Positions 25,031 through 35,229 of a DNA stretch of 64,000 nt are shown here, piece after piece (positions within the stretch are counted from its first letter, which is position 1; each line of letters opens with the position of its first letter). This stretch comes from Molanna angustata (lineage: Eukaryota > Arthropoda > Insecta > Trichoptera > Molannidae), in assembly GCA_963576475.1 (NCBI GenBank), contig OY754981.1, positions 23,192,839 through 23,256,838 of the forward strand, read 5' to 3'. A program made the translations under genes and the position numbers. The notes under the pieces were generated by a model, which saw only the letters and a list, made by a program, of their open reading frames with translations, was not told where the DNA came from and ran no database searches.

Positions 25031-25835
25031 ATTTATGTTTTATTGATCCAGAGCATCTTAATACCCATATTTGTTTCATTACCGAGGATTGCTTTGTAGT
25101 AAAGCTTGCTTCTTTCTTTCTATTCTATCTTTTCCCTGTAGGTACTGCAGCCAACATCAAATAAATATCTTTTACCGTATTGCGTTTGATTATCTCTGAT
25201 GTTTGATCCTGGAAAGGACACGGTGTGATGGCACAACTCTAATATGTGATATGTGGTATGTGATTATTCCTTTGTGTGAAATGAGAGAAGAGCGGACAGG
25301 ACACTGTAATGGTGAGAAAACATGACAGCATGGTAGGCAATAATCGTAGCGAATTATGCGTAAGCATTTCTGGATTCCAACATATACCAACTTCCCGCAC
25401 CAGACCGGACGATGACCATAGTATCATCTCTCGCATGAAGTATGAACAAACATCAGGAGTAGACAGCAAGTGGCGCAGGTTAACTATTTCTCGACACAGT
25501 TTGTGTATGCCCAAAAAACGTCGAAAATTACGCTTTTTGATGGTAAACAAATGTTGTGTATGTGAGTAATTAGTTGAGAATATGATTCAATTTAACTTTA
25601 TTTCACATACAATAATATAATTACAATATATAATATTAAATACGATACTCGTAAATATGCACGCTTACAATGCAAATAATAAAACTACGCGCGATGTTTG
25701 TGGTGTCGGCCTAGGCAGCAGAATGACGCGCTCATTTAATATATCGAATGCACACGATGAATTCATTCGGGTATCTCCGACGGCACGAAGATATCACAAC
25801 AAACAACTGCTTTCTTCTGAGAAATTCCACTCACT
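25031..25835. other. No recognisable gene
   Basis: Open frames on both strands at 25190-25570 overlap each other and carry no motif. The stretch is slightly GC-richer than average. Confidence 0.4.
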
Positions 25836-26460
25836 CCACTGTATATTATGTTTTTTTAAACTAACTTGTCCTTTTTTTATATTAAGCATGTTGTTTAATT
25901 AAGTTTTTAACTCACTTTAATGTATATGTTTTTTTAAGCTAACTTGTCCTTTTTTATATTACGCATGTTGTTTAATTAAGTTTTTAACTCACTCCACTGT
26001 ATATGTTTTTTTTTAAGCTAACTTGTCTTTTTTTATATTACGCATGTTGTTTAATTAACTTTTTAACTCACTCCACTGTATATGTTTTTTTAAGCTAACT
26101 TGTCTTTTTTTATATTACGCATGTTGTTTAATTAACTTTTTAACTCACTCCACTGTATATGTTTTTTAAGCTAACTTGTCCTTTTTTTTATATTACGCAT
26201 GTTGTTTAATTAAGTTTTTAACTCACTCCACTATATATGTTTTTTAAGCTAACTTGTCCTTTTTTTTATATTACGCATGTTGTTTAATTAAGTTTTTAAC
26301 TCACTCCACTGTATATGTTTTTTAAGCTAACTTGTCCTTTTTTTATATTACGCATGTTACGCATGTTGCGCATGTGGCAAATTACTGATATTTGTTATTG
26401 TTTTTGTTTATGGATTATAAATTGCTGTACGTTTCCCCTTAAATTAAATAAATAAACAAA
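25836..26460 (+). mobile_element. LINE 3' UTR only: ~77-bp tandem repeat plus tail
   Basis: About seven units beginning CTCACTCCACTGTATATG, passing through AAGCTAACTTGTCC and TATTACGCATGTTGTTTAAT, with a period of about 77 bp, are followed by a unique end GGCAAATTACTGATATTTGT to CCCCTTAAATTAAATAAATA. It is nearly the same as 37090-37735, the 3' UTR of the RT-coding LINE at 35230. This copy begins inside the repeat, so it is an extreme 5' truncation. Not CRISPR: units abut with no spacers. Confidence 0.88.
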
Positions 26461-26634
26461 TTAATTAAATCTTGTCAATTAACATGGGAAAGTAAAAAGT
26501 CTTTATTTGATTTCTGTGTCAGCGTTCTAAGTGTGATTCCTAGTGGAAGAGAAATTTATTGATATTGTCTCAAGCAGATCTTGCTTCCCTGGACACGAAA
26601 CACCGATAATTTGTTAGTTTAATTTATTTACAAA

Positions 26635-26930
26635 AAAATATGAAATACGCAAATCCTACAGAGAAAAATATAAATGAAAAAGAGACGGAGTTATGTATAT
26701 AAGAACCAGGAACTCAAGGCACCCACAGTGCCTGCGATCTATCATCGGCTGGTTTACGTGATCACAATGACAGGTGACAGGTCGTAGGCCCCGTGGATGC
26801 CTTGAGTCCCTATACTATTCCAACTTCGTCTCTATTGAAATGTTAAAAATTCGTCAAAAAATATCATTGACTCCCGTTAGGGAAAAAATCTAATGTATGA
26901 GTATAAAACTTAAAAATATTCGATTTAAAA
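26635..26930. mobile_element. Foldback family F, copy 5 (palindromic form)
   Basis: The two halves are inverted about ACGTGATCAC at 26755. The left half has AGAGACGGAGTTATG and AGGAACTCAAGGCACCCACA. The right half has GATGCCTTGAGTCCC, CCAACTTCGTCTCTATTG and TTGACTCCCGTTAGGGAAAA. A weak second head (AATACGCAAATCC) at about 26645 suggests a head-to-head dimer. Confidence 0.65.
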
Positions 26931-29360
26931 TACTTTTTTTTAAATATTGACAATTATATTTAGTATACAAATTGTCGTTAAAACAATAACAGATCCAAGA
27001 TTAATTTTTAAAGTGATTAATGCGATAAAAATTAAATAAAAAAACGTGAATTTGTAACACTTTAGTATATCTTGAAAAATATATACAAAAATCGATATGC
27101 AAATAGAAGAAATAGAGAAAATTATCACTAGAATGGAAAAGAAATGAAAACAGAAAAAGTGGTTTAGTTAACTTTGTTTTCGTAGTATTACACTGAAATC
27201 AGGTGCAATTTCTTGTCTAACGTGCAGTTTATAAGTTAGGTAAGTTATTAACAAATTTAAATTGATTTTTCGATTGTGTAAAAAAAGTGTAGTTTAAAAC
27301 CAAATGTGTATTACCACTGTCATAGAGAATTGACGTGGTAAGTAAATAACATTAAATAATTCCTTTCGTGTTTCGTATGGAGTGTAATTATAAGGGATTA
27401 AGAGAGGGCAACATCAGATATACATATATAAATACATATACATATACACCTTCCTACATTTGCGGACAAAGGAATTGTAATACTGACAGGGTACAAATAC
27501 ACTATGATGTTGAAAAGTATATATACGAGCGAGGATTTGATTTAATTTCACAGCTTTATTTACATACATTTAAATTATACATGTTATATAAATTTTCGAC
27601 CACATACAGGTTGTCCTGAAATCCTACGTCATCTAAGGTTGATATGCCAGCTCGTGATTCACCAGAATAATCTAATAAAGCCTCTAAAAAATCGGTAGAA
27701 TTCAAGATATTGGCACATTTATGAAAATAAAATATGCGTAGAAATTATTCATACCAAATACCAAGGGGTCTAGTGCGAACGAATTGTGATATATTACTTG
27801 TCACAAAAATAAATATTCGTCAGATTAGTTATGGGATTTCACAATATTTTAGTGATAACGCCCAAGTAATTACATAAAAAAAAACTGTTTGAAATTAGTC
27901 ACCATCCAGCATCCTCAGAGGCAGTTCTAAATCACACTTTGTAATCTGTAATCAATATAAATATTGTCGATGACGAAGATTCCTGATAAGGTAAAATTAG
28001 TTAAGTGATAGCTAATAGTCCACATTACAAGAGGCAGTGAACTCTGTGAAAGCAGGCCCTAGTGACCTTAAACCAGTATAAGAAAAAGAATAAATTTGAG
28101 TGATAGTCATAATTATTTTAAAGCACACAATTATTTTCCACGAATGCTTGGTATATTAAAAAATAGACACAAACTTATCTGCGTTTTGATTGTATTTATT
28201 ATTCTATGTTTATGGTTGACACGAAGAAATTTCTTAATGGTATAAGGAAATAAAGTATATTTATATGTTTAATAAGTATCTACGTTTTCCTTTCCTCACA
28301 GATGAGGGTCAGAATCAATGGAATCGCCAATGGACAGAACGAATCGTTTCCAGTCATCTCTCATCTCCTCAGCTCACACGGCCGAATAAAGGTCATCTCC
28401 TTAATTTGGTCACACCATCATGCAGGAGATCTGTATCTAATAAGTATATAACTAAATCAATCACCATAAGCCATCAGAATGACAGAAGCGGACTTGGCCT
28501 CCTTGCTCAATTTTGTAAGAGGAGGCCTATGGACAAAGGAAGGCTGACGAAGAAGAATTGCACGATGCTGCGACTTTGTATAGTCTGCTACAGGATCTAG
28601 GTACTTCGATCTACTCAAAATCTTACAACATGGAAGCAAACTATTCAGCGAGCGATTGAGTTTATCGTCATTCTCAGTTACGAGGACAAGAAGAAGGGGG
28701 AATAATAAAAGCAATGGATATCATATAAATAAATTAATCACTATAATTGCACGGAACACAATTCAAGGATCGCATAGTTCACACAGAACCTACGAGAAGG
28801 ATGTTTTCAGTGCTGGATGTGTTTTCCGTACTATTCCTTTTTTTTTGGTTCACACCATCTCTACACGAATTCAATTACACCAGGCAATAAATATCAAACA
28901 ACACAGTGGGACATGTGGCGCCACTTGATAAAAAAATAAAAACTCTTCTTGTCTCGGTCTTGTTTCATTTGTTTTTTCTCTCCTATCCTTTCTGTCTTGT
29001 GCACTTTGGGGGTTCACTCAGCACCCGAAGAGGACGTGCGTATAGGAAATACGAGACTTGGATACCTTATACGAGGCCGCAAAACTTGTACATACATTCG
29101 CAGTGTTTTAAACCTCAGTCAAACATAAGGTATATCCCAATAGTTTTACACCTTTTTAAGCGACATCAGTAAGATGAGACGGGTTCAGAATATTAAAACA
29201 GACAGTAAAAATGCTGAGCAAGTCGAAATAGCCGTTTTCATTCATAGTCATTTTGGTGATATAAACAATATAGGACCTACACAAGAGAAGAATTAGTCAA
29301 TCAATTAGTTTCAACAAGGGTTGTACTACAATATAGAGCCGATAACGAAGGCCTATATTA
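26931..29360. other. No recognisable gene; small RTE-tail relic near 28020
   Basis: At 28020-28095 CACATTACAAGAGGCAGTGA and GCAGGCCCTAGTGACC resemble the 3' end of the RTE copy at 20955-21010. At 28588-28640 GCTACAGGATCTAGGTACTT and AACATGGAAGCAAA resemble 49840-49905. The frames at 28265-28600 and 28656-29172 show no domain. Confidence 0.4.
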
Positions 29361-30200
29361 TAACTAGTTGCATGTAACACATGAGATCCAACTGTCGATA
29401 GAAATAGTATGTATAGTTGAAGAATAAGTACCAAACTATTAACCCATAAATCCAAGTTATTGAATATTTTAAGATAATTTGTTTTCTATACAACACATGT
29501 AGGTATGTTTGTCAAGATAGGATAGTATGGAGGTCAATCCTTTTTTCCTACCCGGAATATGAAAACAGCATGATGGTTTGTATGTATGTTTGGATATTAA
29601 GTATCAAACTATTAAGTCTTCTTAGATATTGTGTATAAGCGACTGTCATACAAATTGTATGAAGCTATGTCTTCACTAAATTAAATTTTTATAAAAATTG
29701 TTAAAAAAAATTTGAGATGTACTTCTACAATGTAAATATTTTTTATAGAAAATTAAATTATCTAATTGGGGTATTTCGGCTTTTTCGATATTTTCAAAAA
29801 CTTTGAAAATATAGGCAGTTAAACACATAAAATTATCATAAAAAAATATTTTTCTTAATAAAAAATGTGTGAGAAACTCTGGAATTATTTTGAAAAAATG
29901 CATTTGATATTTTGTATTTATCTATGTTCATACCAATTTTCAGCGTTCTAGCTTTTATGGTTACTGAGATATATGGAAAAATAAAGTAAAAATTCAAAAG
30001 TTGATAACCCCTGACTGAAACGAAAATTCAAAATTCTGAGTATAAAAGTTTTGTATGCCTATAATTATCTATATATTCTGAAATTTTGGGCTCTGTAAAT
30101 TGAGCGAATCAAAAGTTATAAGGGAACACACACACACATACACACGAAATGTTCTACTCCAAATTCTGAGTAAATCCGTTTATGGAACATATATGCTGCG
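29361..30200. mobile_element. Repeat family G, copy 2 (longest)
   Basis: Starts ACTAGTTGCATGTAACACAT, GAGATCCAACTGTCGATAGA. It follows copy 1 to about 29700 and then continues at least to a short ACACACACAC run at 30128-30147. Sequence at 30315-30375 (TTCTCTTGAACGAATCGACC) matches 51750-51800 beside copy 3, so the family may be longer than the part assigned. Confidence 0.6.
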
Positions 30201-31080
30201 AAGCCTCTTAGTTGGTGTTTTTTGACTTCAAAGTTGGAAAAACCGTGAAAAATATAGACTCTGCATACAATCGTGTTCCTTCACACACGCGAATTGGATT
30301 TAAACTGCCTCTTCCATCAAAAGAATTTCATTCTCTTGAACGAATCGACCGTTGGATAAAATATATGAATTCACCTAATTTTGTGGTAGGTACCTATATA
30401 GGTTGTGTTCCACTATTTACCTTTGTCTGCCTAACTAGGAATAATTCCTGTTTTCAATTTATTTTTTGTTTATTCTCTAGTTTTCTTCCGAAACAAATAT
30501 GTGTTCTGAATGAGGAAAATATAAATAAATAATAGATCTAAATATTGTACCTACCCTTTAAAAAAAAGAAAATTATTTACTCAAGAAACAGATTGACCAT
30601 TAATATTTAGTAAATAAATATTATATCAATTCTATAAACACGTCAATAAACACTTCCTTGCACCCTGCGCAAGTGACGAGTTTATTACCATAATATGGCT
30701 ATTTTGACCAATGTTTTCACCCCAGAGGAGCAATATTTGCGTGACAAATGAATTTGAATAAATTCCTCCTTTGTTAGGAATCGAAAGGAAGCCAAATGGC
30801 TTGATAACTGTGCCACAGCGGTCGGCATAATATAAACGATAAATTAAAATCAATGAAAAATATCAAAATTCGTACAAAATGAACTCAAATATCGGGTGAT
30901 TGAAAATAATGGCCGACGGTAAATTTAATGATTTAATTTTTTAACAACATTTTTAAAGACAATAACAAAGTAAATAAATTTCTTATAAAATGACATAGGT
31001 ACGCCTGCCTTAATAGAATCTTCCAAAATGCGCATAGTGGTCATTGGATAATATCTAATAAAAACAAATTCTCTAGTTAA
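30201..31080. other. Unassigned
   Basis: A 106-codon plus frame at 30212-30532 has no domain I can name; its stretch near 30320-30375 recurs next to family G copy 3, so it is probably part of a repeat. The rest is AT-rich. Confidence 0.35.
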
Positions 31081-31760
31081 TGATCGTCTTACATAGACAG
31101 ATCAGCTAGAAGCCGTTGGATCATTCACATACCTGGGATCTCTTGTTACAGCGGACAACAACACCAGTGCGGAAATAAGGGCAAGACTTGCCGCCGCAAA
31201 TAGAAGCTATTGAGGACTGCTTAAGCAACTAAGGTCACGACTCATCTCTCGCAAAACAAAAACCCTCATATACAAAACTCTTCTTAGACCGGTCATGACA
31301 TATGCATCAGAATGCTGGAAATCGACCAAGAAAGACGAAAATGCATTGTTGGTGTTCGAAAGGAAAAAATCTTCGCAATATATTTGGCCCTACCTGTGAA
31401 GGAGGATCTTGGAGGATCTTGGAGGATCCGGTTTAACCATGAGCTAGAAATAATGTATGGCGAACAAAACGTTATCGAATACATCAAAATACAACGTCTA
31501 CGTTGGCTCGGACACGTTTGTAGAAAGGAGGATAGCCGGGTCCCAAAAAAAGTATTGGACACCTGTACCGAAGGAAGAAGAAGCAAAGGGAGACCTAGGA
31601 TGAGATGGCTGGACGACATCGAGGGAGATATAAGAGCGATCAGACAGACAAATTGGAGGAGACTTGCTGTCGACAGGGCGGGATGGAGGCAATTTCTTGA
31701 GGAGGCCAAGGCCCACACCGGGCTTTAGCGCCATTGCTGATGTTGATGATTACATAGACA
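31081..31760 (+). pseudogene. RTE-type RT C-terminus with 3' end
   Basis: Piecewise reading gives EAVGSFTYLGSLVTADNNTS, then AEIRARLAAANRSY, LRSRLISRKTKTLIYKTLLR, PVMTYASECW. After frame changes, 31450-31728 gives EYIKIQRLRWLGHVCRKEDS, RVPKKVLDT, RRSKGRPRMRWLDDIEGDIR and NWRRLAVDRAGWRQFLEEAK. FxYLGSxVTxDxxxxxEIxxRxxxAxxxYxxL...RPVxTYxSExW...LRWLGHVxRxxxxRxPKK...GRPRxRWxDxxxxD is classic for RTE-type elements. A short GGAGGATCTT duplication sits at 31400-31425. The 3' end is GCCATTGCTGATGTTGATGA. Frameshifts and an internal TGA near 31210 make it a pseudogene. Confidence 0.85.
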
Positions 31761-33930
31761 GCTTTAGGATATGAGAAATCGATTATAAAATCAAATCAAC
31801 ATTTTGAATCAAGAAAATATTTTTTCTCACTATATTCTGTTTTTCAAATCAATATTTTTTTTCATTTTCTCTCGGTGTAGGACAACTATAGCAAAATAAT
31901 TCAAACTCATAGCCAACAAGAAAATATTTTTATAAACTTGTTCATATTTTCTTTTGTCGCGTATTCATGTTCGAAAATTTGTCAAAAGTAAAAAAAAAGG
32001 TGAAAGGGAAAAAATACTTTCAAGGGAAGAAAACTTTAGTGCGTAACTGAAAAAAGCATATTCATTAAACTCTCCTTTTTTCAGCGAAGTCACGTACTTT
32101 ATAACGGACCCAAACTTCAACATAAACCTTAAGGGCTTCACAGTCATGAATTTTTAGACAACTTTGTGAGATGGCCTAATACAAAATGTGGCTATGGACC
32201 CGATATTACAGGAATGTAAAAAATGGGTTACTGAATTATTTAGTGTCTACGAATCTTCGCTAAAGAAAAATTTAAAGATGTTACAAATCATTTCAAAAAA
32301 CAATGCATGTCATTATGTTGTTTCACTGTTTGGAATAGGTGCAGCTAAGTTTTACATGTACCGTGATATTCATTTTCTTCTTTGGTTTCAATATTGGGGA
32401 TTGGTTGGCAACAAAGCGATGCATGTCTTCCTACACTACGCTCGGTCTTCAGCGACTCTCTACTCTACAACTCTGTGTAGGAGGTACACTTCATGTCCTT
32501 GCACACCTGTTATAGATACTCCCGGCGAGGATTCCCTCTGCCAGTTGTTCACTCAACCCCTTCCTCCAAGATGATGTGTTGATCACATGGCCTATCCAGT
32601 GCACGCCTTTTTGATATGGTAGTATTTTTTGATATTCATGTTATTCTATTATTTTAAATTAACTAATCATTAGCTTGTAGAATATCACTGTCAAATTCAC
32701 CATTATTATCTTTACAAAAACATACTTTTTTACATATTTTTAGATTATAATGTAATACGTATCATTATATTAAAAAAGGGATTGGCAAGACCAATCAAGA
32801 TTGTGAAATACCTATATTGATTTAAATTTAATATAGTAAGACTCACCAATTCGAAACAAAGATAAGTATGTTTTTAGGCAAACCCATCGCGGTAAATTAA
32901 TTTGATGCCATTTCATAAAGATGTTTTTACCTGAAACAAAGATAACATCAAATTAACATAATAAATTCAGTAAAAATAATACACAACATTATAAAAGAGA
33001 TGATAACAAAATTATAGCTAGCATCTATCGTAAAAAAATTGGGTGAGAGTGTTTTTTCAATGCATCAGAAGAAAATACAAATTTTTTTTGAGAAAGTGTA
33101 TATTGGCAAACTATAACCATAGATACCTATAAAGGCAGGTATAATATGTCAGAGTCACAATACCCTAACTCTATGGTTCAAAGACCATATCACCTATCAA
33201 TGATACATTTCCTTGACTTGAAAGACTTGATGGTCTTGGACTCTCAGTGGTCTTATAGGCAGACGGAGTCCAAAAGGGGATTCATTGGCTTCTATTTATA
33301 GTAGCAAGTCTATCACTGGTATAATTTATCTGAAATAATTGTTTGATTGTAAACTACAGCTAGAAAACTATGATATAATTTAATTTTCCATACTAAGAGT
33401 TGATCGAAATCGTCCCGTTGAATTATTTATTAATGGTCATTTACCACGCTGAAGTGTGTTTTAAAGAGACCAACACGTTAATATATACAACTAATCCAGT
33501 TTTCAGCTTTACGGGCTTGCTAAATAATTTTCTACGTCCATAAATAAAGCGCTGGCTTCCTACTATTACTACTGCCCTTCCCTATCCCAATCCTCACCCA
33601 TTTCAACTCACCTAAACATTTTGCACCTCCCTAAGCCAGCTTAAACACACCGCCCGCTTTATGGGAAGGTAGAATGGTCACACGTTCTAATTCCCTGATA
33701 TTTTTGTTTGAATAACGATCTTAAAGTATAATTTAAAATTAAACGAATTAGAGGACACACACCACTGTTTCACACAGTCCAAGACTACTGAGTTATAAGG
33801 AAACGTTCATTATGTAAAAAAAAAATGATTTCATAAAAGGGTCATGAAATTAATATGGTTAATACTCCACTTTTAAAAGCTCCAATGCAATGGTTCCCCA
33901 AAAAATGATGAAAATGAAAATTTTATGAAA
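31761..33930. other. No recognisable gene
   Basis: The 32188-32574 frame (128 codons) is unassigned. Its 3' part overlaps a minus-strand stretch at 32500-32605 reading VHWIGHVINTSSWRKGLSEQ, which may be another RT C-terminal relic (weak). Confidence 0.35.
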
Positions 33931-34090
33931 CTGATGTATTCAATAACAAATATCCGCAATATCGCAGGAGTATATCGGCAATGACGCAGAGATATGAGGC
34001 ATAGAATACCTAACTCATTTATCCCTCCCCACTCCCCCCAATATCCCATTATCATTGGTATGATTATAATTTTGAATTACTAATGGTCTT
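33930..34090 (+). mobile_element. Fragment of the 35230-family LINE 3' end
   Basis: AATATCCGCAATATCGCAGG, AGTATATCGGCAATGACGCA and CCCTCCCCACTCCCC match 36870-36985, the end of ORF2 and start of its 3' UTR, with a few differences. It breaks off before the tandem repeat. Confidence 0.8.
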
Positions 34091-34129
34091 CGTTACAAAG
34101 AGAACTTACCTAAATGCTAGTAAGCTAGA

Positions 34130-34205
34130 AATATGAACAAATATTATTCCGCAATTTATTTTGCCTTCCGTCACCGTTTCGGTTTATAAGGTCATATCAA
34201 GTGGC
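34130..34205 (+). mobile_element. Diverged single arm of the 2860 palindrome
   Basis: AATATGAACAAATATTATTC, CGCAATTTATTTTG, CACCGTTTCGGTTTATAAGG and TCATATCAAG match the left arm of the palindrome at 2860-2948 with small deletions and substitutions. The inverted partner is absent. Confidence 0.7.
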
Positions 34206-35229
34206 CGTCTCGATCGACATATTTAAAACTGCTGCTAATAAGTTTGTATAATTTAATTTATAAGTTGCTGTATCGCGTTGGAGAAGATATGAACATAATA
34301 TATGTTAGGTATATTAAGGTGTTTATCGCGTGGGTACAAGAACGCTGCGAGATAATAATATCTGAGTTAACCAAGCCCATTATTCATTACTTTGAAACGT
34401 TGTCTTGTACTAACTGCCTACATAGTTATCTAATAATGATAAGGAAAATAAACACAGGGCAATGTATATTTATTTGATAACGAAAATGAGTCAACCACGT
34501 TGAGGTACAAAATTCTGATAACAACGTGGGTTTAGATAAACTAATGAATTTATTTCAGACAAAATGAAAATTATAACAAAATTGAAATTAGATTATACTA
34601 GTCTTCTCTCCTGTCCAGCAGCAAACACTTTTCGACCAATACTTGGCAACTTCGACCGCTGCGCCACAACAGCGTAGCAGGTCCTCATATGGTCTCGCAG
34701 GTCTCGCTGGTGGCCTGTGGCCATCATCCGATAGGATCCCCCATAATTTTTAAGTTGTCCTTAGATATGCCGACGCCGGTTCTCAATCTGTTCAGCGACT
34801 TCTAGGTGCGTCAATCCAGTTTGAGGCCCGGCGGGAGACACTCATGGAGCCTGGCTTCCTCTGGAGATGTTTTTGGTGGCTCAGTATGCCTTGGGAAACC
34901 TTCGCGAGATTTCAGTCTGGGTTGGATAGTCTCACAGTGGAAAAGGCAGTGCTAAGGTTGGTGTTGGGCCTTGTACAGTTCCAGGCTGCAGCGCACCTCG
35001 CGATTATATGTCGTGAGAGTAAAATATCATTTTCTTAACAATGGATCTTTAGATTACTCTTGAAAGATCATAACAAATTCCAAACCTCAGTACTGGAATT
35101 GAGGTTTCCATACACAATTTGGATTGACTAACGCGCTTCAAGTCAAGCGAAAAATGTTAAAAAAATACATTATTTATTTATTCAATTGTATCATCATGCC
35201 GTAAAACAAATTGCAAACAAATACCTCAA
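34206..35229. other. GC-richer block 34610-35030, unassigned
   Basis: From about 34610 to 35030 the sequence is much GC-richer than its surroundings, with a 64-codon plus frame (34844-35038) that has no recognisable motif. It may be an old transposon or a unique segment; I cannot tell. Confidence 0.3.

Noticed and set aside
25836..26400. Regularly spaced repeats suggesting a CRISPR array
   Set aside because: Units abut without unique spacers, lie in an insect-type LINE 3' UTR and recur at 37085.
30212..30532. A THAP-like DNA-binding fragment
   Set aside because: The Cys/His spacing required for THAP is absent; part of it is repeated near 51750.
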